DNA of 50,998 nucleotides, from the NCBI GenBank assembly GCA_000729835.1, contig JFHB01000218.1, positions 1 to 50,998 of the forward strand, read 5' to 3'. Below the pieces are notes generated by a model, which ran no database searches, was not told the origin of the DNA, and saw nothing but the letters and a program-made list of their open reading frames with translations. Source of the stretch: Atkinsonella hypoxylon (Eukaryota > Ascomycota > Sordariomycetes > Hypocreales > Clavicipitaceae). The stretch's first letter is position 1. Every line of letters begins with the position of its first letter. Position numbers and translations under genes: made by a program. Positions 1 to 11,719 of the stretch are shown here, in pieces.

Positions 1-119
1 AATCTTATATAATAAAGCTAATTTGTTAAATCTATATAGTACATTCTTTATATAAGATTATTTTATATAGTATTAAAAGTATTAAAAATTAATCTATATT
101 AAAGCAAATTTTCTGTTAG

Positions 120-1820
120 ATCTCTTTAGTGTATTTCTTTATATATATACAGCTTATTCTAATCTTTAGGTATTAGTAATAGCAGTAAATTGTTAGTTAG
201 TTATAGTAAGCTGTTAGTTCTCTCTAGAAAGTAAAGCTAAAGGACGTTTCTAGCAGCTTTAGAGAGAGTTTTACCTAAAAGGCACTAGTTTTACGCTTAA
301 TAGGCGTTTCTACTAATTTACTTACAGTTAGCCTCTTAGTTAGCGTTTTTACCTTAGTTAGCGTTAGCTTTACTATAGAAGGTATTTTTTATAGAATTAA
401 TAGAGAGAAATATATTAAAGATAGATTAATTAGTATAAACTAAGCACTTTTTCTATATTAAATAGTGCTAAATCTATTACTAAAGAGGCCTTATATAGCA
501 ATAAGCTAGTTAGCTAAGCGTTCTAAGAAGTCTATATAAATGTAGTTAATTTTATATTATAAGTGTTTACTTTTTACCTATAGTATATTAATATTACTAG
601 CAACCTTTAGTAAGGTTTTATTTTTATTAATAACGTTATTAATACCTTTATTAAATTAACTTATACTATTTAGTTAATTATATATACTGTAGATAGCAGT
701 TTATAATTTATTAAACTACTTATTAAATAGACCTCCTTTAGCCTCTATTTTAACCTAGTTAATCTTTTTATTTAACTTATTAATTTTAGCAATATAGAGG
801 TTAAGTTGCTTCTATATAGCGTTACTACTTATAGAAGTATCCTTAAGGTAGGCTTTAATTATTTCTTTAGCGTTAAATTTATACTTCTTCTAAAGGAAAC
901 TATTACACTAGCTTTAGAATTATACCTTAGCTAATAGAATAAAGAGTAAGTCTATATAGCTAATACTAGCTAAAGTACCTACAATAGTGCTATTAATTCT
1001 ACTAAATTTATTAGAGAAGTAAATAGTAAGTAATACTATTTATAACAGTAAACTAGTAGATAAATCTATAGTAATAGTTTCCTTACCTTTTTTTACTATA
1101 TTGCTACTGTAGTATATAGTAGTAGCTGCTTTTACCTATATCTTTTCTCTTCTAGCTACTTTAGCGTTACTTATAGATACCTTAGTATCCTTACCTTTAT
1201 ATTACTAGTTTTAGCGCTTTACTTTATAGTTATTATAAATCCTAAAGATATATATTACTATATTCTACTAAAGTAAGTAATATATATTGTCTTTAGAGAC
1301 CTTAATGCTAGTTTTATCTATTATACTGCCTTTAAGGGCAAATTTATAGGTATAAGTGTAAATAGTATTTTCTATATTCTATACCTTTTCTTTAGCTCTA
1401 TTAGTATAGTAATACTAACTATAGTTTTCTATAATAGGCTCTACATTAGTAATATTAATATTATCTTTAATTTCTATAGAAATAGTGCTAAAGATAAACT
1501 TATTAACTTTTAGGGTGCTCTTAGTACTTCTAAGCCTACTAAAAGTGCTATATAGGCAGTAGAAATTAAGTAATATAAGATAAGTTTTAATGTTATTTAG
1601 CTCTATAGCTACTATATTACCTTTATAGTTATATTTCTACTCCTTAAACTTAAAACCTTTACTCTTAGCGTTAAAACTATTATTATAATTAATATATATA
1701 TTAAAAGTAATATATTCTTCTTTAGGTTTAAATAGTAGTAGTATTATAGCTTAAGTGTAGTTACTATTATTATTCTCTTTTTAGAATAAGCTATTTAGGT
1801 TTACTAGAATTAATAATTCT
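120..1820 (-). pseudogene. GYP1-L downstream ORF3 (broken, unknown function)
   Basis: About 1.7 kb between chromodomain and 3' LTR, collinear in three copies. I do not recognise the product. Reading through RIP stops in the less damaged copies gives an N-terminal part with Lys/Asn-rich segments, a basic then hydrophobic middle, a long heptad-like helix (QLNLYITKINKLNKKI...) and a Cys-rich end (ICCYY...C...C...C). See the GYP1-R copy for the clearest reading. It is not explained by gag, pol or chromodomain. An env-like, coat-like or relocated gag function cannot be distinguished by eye. Confidence 0.55.
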
Positions 1821-2409
1821 AAACTACTAAAAGAAAAGAATAATAGTAGTAGATTTTCTATAAAGAGAATAGAAGGGGCTAGAAGTAGCTCTATAGAGGC
1901 TAGTTAGTTCTATAGGCTATAGGAATTTACTCTATAGGCAGTTTATTACTTTTAGTATAGTATTTTAGTGTTTAACTATTAAAAGTAGCTAAATAATAGC
2001 CTAAAGGGATAGAAAGAGCAGCAGCTATAATAGTATTAATAAATTTATAAAGACTTTATAATATATAAAGGTATAAAGAAAAGGTTATATAGTAAAAAGC
2101 ATAAAAATTTATAAAAGTAAAGGTAAATTTATAGAAAAAGTAGGTTAAAATAATAGTATATAGATTTATAGGTGTTTTTTTTTTAACCTTCTATAATTCT
2201 ATAATATAGGTTAATTTTAATAGTTTTAATAATAATAAATAAAGAAATAAAGAAAGAAATACTAAAAGATTTAAATAATTTATTATATAATAAAGAAAAT
2301 TAAGACTTATAAGGAAAAGAGTTAATAGTAAACTTTTATTAGCTAATTTAGGGTTTTTTAGTAAGCTATATTACTCTTTTAATAACGCTAATACTCTTTT
2401 TTTTAATTT

Positions 2410-2624
2410 ATAAAGTGCTTCTATAGATATTTATTTATAATTTTAGAAGTATTAACTTTAAGCTTATCTTTAGAAATCTATTAGTTATCTTTAGTAAAGA
2501 ACTTTTTCTATTGTATAAGGAATTCTAAATATAGCTTACTTAACCTACTATAGAAACGTTAGATTTAATAGGTGTAAATTTACTTAATTTCCTAATAGTT
2601 CTTTATACTAAACTCTTCTATTAT
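2410..2624 (-). pseudogene. GYP1-L chromodomain (broken)
   Basis: C-terminal chromodomain of pol, which in chromoviruses targets integration to methyl-H3K9 heterochromatin. The best-preserved copy (46410-46625) shows YLEFLIQQKGF followed by a DNQQIAKDKL-like stretch and KIINKYL. This is the Y-L-V-x-W-K-G-(Y/F)...W-x-P-x-x-x-L pattern with Trp codons turned into stops. It supports assigning GYP1 to chromoviruses and fits its presence in a heterochromatic nest. Confidence 0.75.
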
Positions 2625-2869
2625 AATTAGCAGTAGTAGTTACTTTTTTTAGTTAAAAGGGTTTTTACTTTATCTTAGCTTCTAAAGGTAAGCTACTAAT
2701 ACTACTAAGTGTATATATAAATCTAGTAGAAAATCTAGATAAAATAACAATAAACTTACTTTTATAAGAACTTTATATAGCTTTATTTATTAAGAAAACT
2801 ATTTCTTTTTTAGCTTTTCTAGAAGTATATATTCTTAGTGTAATTATAGGTAGACTATATTCTTTACTT

Positions 2870-3770
2870 TAATGTTAATAGGCTTATACTAAGCGTTATA
2901 TTTAATTTTACTTAAGGTATTTACTATACTAATAGCTATTTCTACCTCTTGCTAGTATAGCTTCTAAAGTATAGCTATATTGCTTATATTTATTCTATTA
3001 CTAAGAATGTTATCTAATTAGATTAAATTAACAATAGTAACTAGTTAGAAACTATATATAAGTTTATTAAAGGAAATCTCTATACTAGCTACTACTATAT
3101 TATTAAGTTAGTGCTATAGTGCTAGAAGTATTGTAGTCTATAGTGTATCTAGATTTATAACTATATAGTATTAAACAGTAATAATAACTATTTAATTCTT
3201 CTATTTAGCTATTCTATCTATCTATAGGTAGTAAGCTATAGCTATAAGCAATTTACTTCTAATTTAGATAAATATACTTCTTTAGACGTTAGAAATAAAC
3301 TTTAGATCTTAGTTACTTATAATCTACTTAGAAAGGCCTTAGTTTAATAAATATAGTATCTATAAGAGTAGTTCTACCTAAATTTCTACTATATATATTA
3401 TATACCTAGGTATAAGAATTATTTACTTACTAAATAGGCAATTTACTAAATATAGTAAGTTATAGAAGCTATATCTATCTTTTTGCTATAAAGTATTTAT
3501 TAAGCTAACTTTAGGTATATTAGTAATAAAATTAAGTAAAATTATATAGAAGGGAGTTAGAACTAACTCTAATAACCTTAATTCCTTTAGTAGCTTACTA
3601 CAGTTAATTGCGTTTTCTTTATAGGTACAGCAGTAAGCAATATAGGCTTAAATCTACTTATATATTTATAGAAAGTAAACTGCCTATAATTTTACTGCTA
3701 TTCTATAGGTACTAAAATAGTTTTAATTATTATAGACTATTTTAAGGATAAATTCTATAACCTTTATAGA
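2870..3770 (-). pseudogene. GYP1-L integrase (broken)
   Basis: DDE integrase of a Gypsy element; in life it inserts the cDNA. It is the reverse complement of the better-preserved GYP1-R frame at 45476-46160, which shows the core blocks FYTISLDFIT, the SNQDLKFIS form of S-D-x-D-x-KF, and the QxDGxxEQKNRT-type box around the catalytic Glu. In this copy the same blocks are present but more stops and D-to-N changes have accumulated. Confidence 0.8.
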
Positions 3771-3889
3771 TATATATAGTTAAAATAGGCCTTTTTTATT
3801 ATAATAGTATAAAAGTTTATTGTTTTATAAAGTTTATTTATATAGTAGAATCCTTAGTCTTCTTTATTAATTTTATTAATTCTACTTTT

Positions 3890-4657
3890 TATAAAAGTCC
3901 TTAATACCTTCTATAATTCTACTAAGCTTTAGATTAAAACTATAGCTTTAGATAATTTTCTCTTTTAAACCTTTATTTAATACTGCTATAGCGCTATATT
4001 CTTTAGTAAAAAACGCACTTATATTAAGCTTATTAAATTTACTGTTATAAGCCTTCTCTTAGTATAAGACTATAACTAGCAACCTAGAGAGTGTATTTAG
4101 CACTATATTTAGTACTTTTAGTATATAGAAGACTCTTAGGTTAAATTACAATAAATAATTAGCTACTTTAGCTAATTTTAGGTTAGCTTTATCTAGATCT
4201 ATTATAGTAAGTAAGGTATATTTAATAATCCTTTTTGCTAATAAGTAGTCTATAATAATATTAATAGTATAGTAGTTAGATTAAACTATTTTCTATAGCT
4301 TTTAAATACTTTATATAATTATAGCTACCTCTACCTTAGTTAATCTATAGTGTTTCTTTAGGTTAAAAGTATATCTTAAGAGGAAAAGAATTAGTTAAAG
4401 CTAATTATTTTTAATATCTTTACTAGATATACTATAACTATTCTATTTACCTATAAGCTAGAAGATAAAGAGCTTAAATTCTTCTTTATAAGTGTTAACT
4501 TTAAAGAATAAATACTTACTAGAGTTATAGTACTATAGAATAGTGTTTTTATTAAAGTATACCTTTACCTCTTAAAATACTTTCTTTTCTTTAAGTTTTA
4601 GTAAAAATATTACTTCTTAGGCTTTCTTTTAGTATATTAGTTTTAGTAAACTATTAG
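3890..4657 (-). pseudogene. GYP1-L RNase H and connector (broken)
   Basis: This continues the pol frame after RT. Readable blocks include SSKYLFFKVN, IIQSIQKLQKIVQ-like text and VFYIPKVLNIVLNTLSRLL. The last corresponds to the IPG-x-x-N-x-x-x-DALSR end of Gypsy RNase H/connector domains, with Asp changed to Asn. It lacks stop-free stretches. GYP1-M carries the same domain at 24313-25080. Confidence 0.75.
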
Positions 4658-5600
4658 CTAAGCCTTTCTTATAAAGCTTTTACAGTAGAGTAGTCTTTTA
4701 TTTTTATAGTAAGTAAATTTATATATTAAACTATAGAATACTTTTCTATAAAAAGCTAGCTATACTAATAAAGGTCTTTAGATTTATAAGATTTACTAGA
4801 AACTTAAGTTTTTAAAAAGCTTTTAGCCTATTATTTATATTAGTAATTCTATTACTATTAACAATAAAACCTAATAGCTAAATAGCTAAATAGCCTATAA
4901 ATAACTTCTTTATAGCTATTATTAACTTATTTTTTTTTAGGATTAATAAGACTATATTAAGGTATATAAGGTAGTCTTTAGTAGAGTTAAAGAATATAAT
5001 AATATTATTAATATAGATTTATATAAAATACTAATGCTTTTAAAATAATTAGTCTATATACTATTAAGTAAAAGCTAGTGCATTCTTAAAGCCTATAAGT
5101 ACTATATTTAATGCTTTTAATTCTTATTTTAATATTACTACTATATAAGATTAGTGCTTTTATTTTATAGAAAGCTAATAAAAAAACCCTAATATATTAA
5201 AGAGTAAAAATATCTTCTTACTATATATATTTACTATAATATTTAATTAATTTAGTAAAGAGTATATATTTAGCATTACTATACTATTAAGCAGCCTTAT
5301 ATTAACTATAACTTATTCTTTTCTTTCTATTAGAGTTTTAATTTACACTATAAAGGCTAAGTAAGCTATAGCTACTAAGTTGTTTAAATACAATATCTTT
5401 TTACTTAAATATAGCTTATTATAAACCTTATTTAGTTTAGCTTTATCTTTAGCTTCTAGTAAGTAGATTTAAATAGGTTTTAGCTGCTTTTACTATCTAT
5501 TTACTAGATTTACTCTTATATACTAGTCTTTAAGTATAAGAATAATACCTTTATTATAATAAATATTATATTTATTTATTAAGTTAATAAGTTTAGCTGT
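4658..5600 (-). pseudogene. GYP1-L reverse transcriptase (broken)
   Basis: The frame resembles fungal Gypsy RT. A VIVNIRLLN-like block (around 5330-5290) is followed by FKNALAF and a YINN catalytic box near 5030-5000, where the family has Y-x-DD. Both catalytic Asp codons are now Asn by G-to-A. A second family block after the catalytic box reads NSRITNINN. The region ends at the point where, in GYP1-M, COP2 has inserted; here the site is empty and reads straight through. Many stops. Confidence 0.85.
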
Positions 5601-6109
5601 AATATTTAGGTTTAAGTTTCTTACCTTAACCTTATATTTATTGTAGATATATAGTACATTCTTAGGACAAAAGATTCTATATATAGAGATACTATTATTA
5701 ACTTTCTTAGGGTTAAATTTACTACTATTACTTTCTTTCTATATTTTATAATCTTCTATAGGCAATAAACTATTATTAGGTATAATATCCTTAGAAAAAT
5801 ATATATATAAATTAAATAGGTTTATAATTATATAGTTAGCCTTAAGCTCTTTATTATACTAGAGATAAGCAACCTTTTAATTTTTTTAGATTATAATAAA
5901 TTTATCTAAATAGTTATAGGCTACTATTTGTTTCTAGTTAGTTATACTAAGCAATATATCTAGAATAAGGTTAAATTTTAAGTATATATAGTAGGCAGTA
6001 GCCTTTTTATTAGCTAGTACCTCCTTTTATTTAACTAGAATATACTTCTATAATTTTAGTAGAATTATTATAGCTTATACTACTGTTATATTCTAATGTA
6101 GAATCTTTA

Positions 6110-6480
6110 AAATTAGCTAAAAGATACCTATTTCTATAACTATATTATAAATAGACCTAATAGTAGCTTTAAGGTAAATAAAATTAATTTTAATACTATA
6201 ATTATAGAGAAAGGTTAAACCTAAAAGGAGCTTTAGCCCTAAGTTACTTATTATATTAGCTATAACTATAAAATAGCTAGTTATAGGTACACTATATATA
6301 GATCTAAGGATGTAGAAGTTAAATATAGCTATCTTAGAGATATAGAAGAACAATTACACTCTAATAACTAGTTTTAGCTCTATTTTTGCCTATTTTATAT
6401 TCTAACTAAACTAAGTTAACTATACTTTATTAACTAGCACTAAAGAGGTTCTAGTATCTAGGTAGATCTAATGTAATAGT
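6110..6480 (-). pseudogene. GYP1-L retroviral-type aspartic protease remnant
   Basis: Retropepsin processes Gag-Pol. The active-site motif is visible on the minus strand at 6461-6441 as LDTRTSL, a damaged LDTGTSL in which Gly has become Arg by G-to-A. It leads, after one stop, into a 78-codon open stretch at 6353-6117. That stretch contains KLLLGLTFLYNYSI, resembling the family's second conserved block (ILG-x-x-F/W-L). Order before RT fits a Gypsy pol. The surviving frame is chance survival, not a gene: the ATG of the stretch lies downstream of the catalytic loop. Confidence 0.7.
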
Positions 6481-6499
6481 TCTTTATTATAGAATTAAA

Positions 6500-9060
6500 T
6501 AGGAATCTTTAGAAAGGAATTTAACTTTAAAATACTAGATTTAACTAGCTATAGCTTTATAACTACTTTAACTACTTACTCTATCTAGATTCCTTATAAA
6601 TCCTTTTAGTTTACCTCTATTTAAACCTTTTTCTTTTACTTTTCTTTACTTTTAGTAAAATAGATTTTAATAAAGTTAGATTTTAGGCTAGTTAGTAGTT
6701 CTTTAGTATTAACTGTTTCTTCTTCTTCTATTAGCTAGTATTTATAGCTTTTAAGGTACTTTTTATAGTCTTTTTAGTTAGATTTATCTTTAAACGTTAT
6801 TATATAGGTATATTCCTTATTATTCTATAGTAAGCTCTATTATTAGAAACGTTAAAGCTGCTAAAGATACTATAGCTCTAGTTAATAATTCTAGCTAGCC
6901 TTTAAATTCTAGTTCTACTAAGGCTAAAGTTATTACTCTCTTAGCAGCTAATTTCTTTAGTTTTATAGTAGATATTAAGTATAATTATTCTAGTAATTTT
7001 TATAGAATAGAGGTTAGAATTAAAATTAACTATTACTTTTATTCTAGTTAGTTTAGTTACCTTAAGCTACTTTATTGTTTTTAAAGTTCTTACTATTAGA
7101 TTTACTTTAAGTATAGTAAGTATTAATACCTTCTTTATAGTCTTTTAACTTTTATTATTTTTCTAGATCCTTAAGATATTCTTATAGATCTTTAACCTTA
7201 TTATTTACTATAGTAATATATATAAATCTTAGGTCTTTTACTATTAAAATTAAGTATAGCTATTATAATCTTAAGTATAGCTTATAATAGAGTTTTAAAA
7301 GAAGCTAAAGATTAATAGTTTTACTATTTATATAGGTATATTAGAATACTTTAGAGATAAATTCCCTAAATAATTTTTCTTTAATTATATTTTACTCTAT
7401 AAACTTAGCTAAATCTAGCTATATTATTGTATTCTAGATCTATATACTAAATTCTTTATAAATAGCAGTATAAATAGAGTTTAAACTGCTAAAAATAGCT
7501 ATTTTTTTATAGTAATCTAGATACTGCTTATACTATATTAATGTATTCTCTTTAAAGAGAGTTTAAAGCTTAATATAAATAGCTTCTTAGGTGTTAATTA
7601 TACTATAGCTATAGTAGTCTTTAATAGCTTAGATCTATAGCTCTATATTATAGAAAATAGTATACTTTCTTTTATATAAAATTAGCTTATAGATATTTCT
7701 ATTGTTAAAGGGTTTAAAGTAACTAATATTAGTAATCTTCTATATAAAATCTATTTATTCTTTAGGGGTTTAAAACTATATATTACTCTAGTTATTCTGT
7801 TTTTAATATAAATTTAGCCTTTTATCTACTAGATTTAGCTAGAAATTATTGTTTCTAATATAGTGTAGTACCTATTAATTTATATATTAATATTTAAAGT
7901 TACTAAATACTTAATCTTAGTTTTTTTTAGTATCTTAGCTCTTCTTAGCTTTACTATTATAGTATTACTCTAATAGATTCTTTAGAAATTATAGTAGCTT
8001 TTATTCTTTTAGAAAAGTACTAAAGTATTTAAAGTATCTCTATATTATATAGTTTCTTTTGCTTAAAGGTTGCTTTTAACCTTACTTTTAGTTTTAGTTA
8101 TTTTTTAGAGGTAAGTAAAAATTAAAAGCCCTTTATTTATAATCCTTAAGCTAGAAGCTTTATTAAATATAGTATTATTTATTGTATTTATCCTAAGGCT
8201 TAAGTATAGTTTTTATCTTTTAGGTTAAGTATTATTGCTCTACCTAAAGAGCAGCAATTTTATTGTTTAATTCTCTCTATAATCTACTAATTTTATTAAT
8301 TAATTCTTCTCTAATTCTACTAATTTATTTACTAATTTCTATAGAAAAACCTATAAGCTATTCTAGTAAAAGGTTCTTTTTTTTAAGTAGATTTACTGCT
8401 TTCTCTACTTTATACCTTAGCTTAAGGATATAAAACCTTTAGTAAGCCTATAAAAGCAGTAAGATTTTAGCTAGTTCTTTAATTAGTAAGTTCTTTTTAG
8501 TAGTTTAAGGTGTATTTAATAGATTTAAGTCCTTAGTAAATAGTGTAAATCTAGATCTCTATACTTACTTTTCTTTAATATTCTAGGTAGAACTAGCACT
8601 AGCTTTATAAATAGTATCTTTTAAGCTATTAGATCTAAATAATCTAGCCTTAGCTTTTCCTTTTAGTATTACTATTAATAAATCTATAAAAAGTTTAGTA
8701 GATTTAGCTTTATTAATAATTCTATTAACCTACCTCTATACCTACTATACTATAGAAGTATTAATAGTATTCTAGTAAGAAGGTAGTTCTATTAGCTTAG
8801 GTTAGTTATATAATTTAAGCTATTTATTAATAAATTTATAGTAAGTAAGATAAAGTAGTAAGCTTCTTTTCTCTTAAGGTATAAAATCCTTTTTTTAAAT
8901 CTAGAAATCTAGATTTTAGCAGTAAAATTTATAGAATTAGTATATAGTTTTAAGTTCTTTATTAGTAAAAGAAATATAGTTTCTTTTACTAAGCTTCTTT
9001 TAAAGTTACTCTATCTTAAATATTATAATTTTAGCTTTTTAAGCTTAAGGAGAGTTAGCA
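6500..9060 (-). pseudogene. GYP1-L upstream ORF, presumed gag (broken)
   Basis: About 2.5 kb lies between the primer-binding site and the protease. One minus-strand frame can be followed for long stretches if TAA/TAG are read through as former Gln, Arg or Trp codons. It gives a Lys/Arg/Glu-rich, partly helical product. Position implies Gag. I could not find a clear CCHC zinc knuckle or a recognisable Retrotrans_gag motif, so the assignment is positional. No intact start codon can be chosen because the frame is fragmented. Confidence 0.45.
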
Positions 9061-9068
9061 ACAATTAG

Positions 9069-9082
9069 AAGTAATTACTACT
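9069..9082 (-). promoter_or_regulatory. Putative primer-binding site of GYP1
   Basis: Three nucleotides inside the 5' LTR the minus strand reads AGTAGTAATTACTT. TRIM1 has AGTAGCAATTGCTT at the same 3-nt offset after its own LTR. The two differences are CpA-to-TpA and TpG-to-TpA, exactly RIP changes. The site does not begin with TGG, so it is not complementary to a mature tRNA CCA end. The unmutated form contains the palindrome AGCAATTGCT. The primer is unknown; an internal tRNA fragment or self-priming would be possible. Confidence 0.55.
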
Positions 9083-9085
9083 ACT

Positions 9086-9328
9086 TATTATAGTAGAATT
9101 TAATATAGGTTTATTAGAAGTAACAATAGGTTGTTAGATTTAATAGGTTATATAAAGATTTATAAGAGGAGTTATAAGAGTTACTGTAGAGAGTATTTAG
9201 TAATAGTATTCTAGTAAATAATAGTTAATTGTTTAATCTAACTACCTAAGTGTTGCTTCTAACTACTTATACATAATTGCGGTCACGTGCACTAGTGACC
9301 TGCGGGTCTGTATGATTATCCTGTAACA
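9086..9328 (-). repeat. 5' LTR of GYP1-L (243 bp)
   Basis: On the minus strand it begins TGTTACAGGATAATC. Its other end, TACTATAATA, is the RIP-altered form of CACCGTAACA. It is co-linear and equal in length (243 bp) with 45233-45475 and 50247-50489. The outer 50 bp (9280-9328) keep CG and CA dinucleotides, while the inner part is strongly C-to-T/G-to-A mutated. It contains an inverted repeat with 6-bp arms (GGTCAC/GTGACC) at 9281-9300. Confidence 0.93.
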
Positions 9329-9432
9329 AATATCTCTACCAAAAATCAACGTAACAAGACCTAATAAGGGTTACATGATAGAGCAACTAGTAGGCATAAA
9401 AATAGGCTATATAGGGTAGCTTATTTTTAACA
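9329..9432 (-). repeat. COP1-A left LTR, truncated by GYP1-L
   Basis: The terminal 104 bp of a COP1 LTR, ending TTATTTTTAACA on the plus strand, match 16486-16589, 27769-27872 and 34945-35048. The break at 9328/9329 coincides exactly with the TGTTAC terminus of GYP1-L, so it is an insertion and not decay. Confidence 0.92.
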
Positions 9433-9442
9433 CTCCCTCTAG
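9433..9442 (-). promoter_or_regulatory. COP1-A polypurine tract
   Basis: Directly next to the 3' LTR the minus strand reads CTAGAGGGAG, followed by the LTR start TGTTAAAAAT. This is the expected priming site for plus-strand cDNA. The same tract is at 27873-27882 in COP1-B. Confidence 0.8.
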
Positions 9443-9689
9443 AAATGTAAGAAGTAACTAGTTCTATAAGCAACTTAGCTCCTTTAAAGGATATCTAAGT
9501 TAGAATTAACCAACGAAATATAGTACTAATAACAGAACTAAATAACATAACTAATTCCAGCAATTCCAGGGTAGTTATAGTTGAATATAACTAGTTGTTG
9601 TTAATTGTTTTTATTGTTTTTAATTTTTAACTGTTTTTTCGTTGCTTTTCGATTTTTCGAGTGTTTTTGTTGCTTTTATAAGCTAGCTA

Positions 9690-11350
9690 GAAAGCTCTAG
9701 TAACTTAATAAATTGTTAATGCTTTTAAATAGCAAGAGGCTTAGTTAGGCTATCTGCTAGTATCTAATTCGTATTAATATAACTAACCTTAGCTATACCT
9801 TTACGAATCTTTTCCCTAATGTAGTTAAACTTTAAAAGGGTGTGCTTAGTCCTACTATACAACGTTAGGTTGTAAGCAGTAACTATAGCGCCTTAATTAT
9901 TACACCTAATAGGAATAGAAGGGGTTAAAGGTAGCTTTATCTCCTTAAAAAGGCTGTAGAGCTACTCTAATTCCCTAATAGCTTTAGATAATGCATTAGA
10001 TTCTGCTTCTAAAGTAGAAAGAGCAATAGTACTAGCTTTCTTCGATTTCCAGCTAATAGGTCTACTAGCTAGCTTATATAGATAAGTATAGGTTAATTTA
10101 GAAGAGACTTTATTACTAGCAAAATCGCTATTGCAATAACTAAGGAGGGTCTTTAAGACTTCTTTACAACTAATAGTAGTATTAGAAGACTTTTTAGAGG
10201 AAGACCCTGCTAAAGAGTGTAGACTAGAACGCTTATAAACGATAGCAAAGCTTCTAGTACTACCTAAGTACTAAAGGAGGTGCTTAGAGGCGTTTAGATG
10301 CTCTATATAGGGCTTAGCTAGGAATGTTGATAGCTACTGAACAAAAAAAGCAATATTAGCCCTAGTTAGCAACATAAGGTACATTATAGTGCCTATTATG
10401 CTCTAATAAAGCTTATAATTGGATTTTAAGAGAGGTTTTGTAACTAGTTGCTTTAAGATTCCTAGCTATATAGGGATAGAAGCTAGCTTAGCATCTAGCA
10501 TTTTGAATCTTTCTAGGGCTTCAAGGATATATTAAGATTAGTGGATTTTAATAGACCTTTTAGACCTATTACGGGTGATTTATACACCTAGAAAGAATTC
10601 TGCTGGTCCTCTATCTTCTATTAGATAAGCTTTATGTAATAGCTTCTTTAGCTTGTTAATATAGCTTAGATTTAGACTAATTAGAAGACAGTTATCTATG
10701 TAAGTAGCAATATACGTAGATGTAGCTAGGTTATAAAAGACTGCTGGGTCTAATATAAGAGGTTTAAATCTATGCTTTTGAAGTAATTCTGTTAGAATTT
10801 GCTGCTATTCTCTAGGACTTTACTTTAGACTATAGAGGGATTTTTCTAGCTTAATTACTTGCTCTTTAGAGGGCTTGTAATTACAGCTTTTTAGTAGCTT
10901 AGCTACTGATAGCGTTGCTTCTGTAAATTTAACGAATCTATCTAGGATTTCTATATAAATAGCTTCCTTTAGCTTGCTATTTAAAAATGCTCCTATAAAG
11001 TCGATTTATTTAACTTCCTAGTTATTAAAAGCTGCAAGAGCTAATAATATACGCTAGCTAGGAGGAATACTAGTTACAGTAAAGGTCTTTAGGTAATCTT
11101 AACCTTCTATTTGCATAAATCCCTTAGCAATAAGGCGGGCCTTATATTTTATAGGATTATTTTCTTTATCCTTTTTTAGCCTATAAATAAGCCTATTCTT
11201 TAGAACTCTTTAGCCCTTAGGTACTTAGTCTTTCCCTATAAATTTAAAGGTTCTAGCAGCTAATAGCTGCTTAAATTCGCTATAGGTAGCTTCTATCTAA
11301 TGCTGCTTAGTAGAGCTTTTTAGGGCTTGCTTCTACGTATTAGGAAGTTC
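9690..11350 (-). pseudogene. COP1-A reverse transcriptase and RNase H (broken)
   Basis: The RT catalytic box lies at 10702-10691 and reads YIDN (family Y-V-DD; second Asp changed to Asn) after the block YNLATSTYIAT. The RNase H end lies near 9900-9740 and shows HTLLKFNYIREKIRKG, KVSYINTN and LADSLTKPL. This is the classic Copia C-terminus (K-H-I-...-R-E ... LAD-x-x-TKPL). Several stops interrupt the frame. The reading frame would continue from the integrase upstream. Confidence 0.9.
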
Positions 11351-11719
11351 ATCCTTATTACTATTAGAAGTAATAGCTGCTTTAGTCCTTGCCTTAAAGC
11401 ATAGATCCTTAATTAAGGAAAATATATCTCTATCTAAATCTATAGCATTAGCATCAATAGATTTAGCTTTAGCTTCTATAGGTTCTATATTAGCCTAAGG
11501 GGCTTCTATAGATATAGGGGCTTTAGGGGCCTCTATAGCTTCTATAGGGTTGCTTAGTAGAAGAGCTTAATCTACAGGTTCTAGTGGATAATTCGGCACA
11601 TCTAGATGACTAGGATAAGGATACTTAGGAGTATAATTATCCACTAATTGCTGCTGGTTATCGATTTCTCCCTCTAAAGGATTATCTACTATAGAACTAA
11701 TAGGAACCTTAGGGATGCC

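Larger units (their letters stand above)
1..9328 (-). mobile_element. GYP1-L: Ty3/Gypsy chromovirus, 3' end beyond window
   Basis: RIP-degraded LTR retrotransposon read on the minus strand. It starts with a 243-bp 5' LTR at 9328-9086. Then follow a gag-like region, protease, reverse transcriptase, RNase H, integrase, chromodomain and an extra downstream ORF. It leaves the window about 370 bp before its expected 3' LTR, judged by alignment to 49876-50247. The whole stretch is the reverse complement of plus-strand copies GYP1-M and GYP1-R. The 5' junction cuts the left LTR of COP1-A: 9329-9333 (aatat) matches the gatat seen at the intact site in the other COP1 LTRs (for example near 16484), with one G-to-A change. 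Every domain frame carries many stops, so it is non-functional. The order PR-RT-RH-IN-chromodomain defines a chromovirus. Confidence 0.93.
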
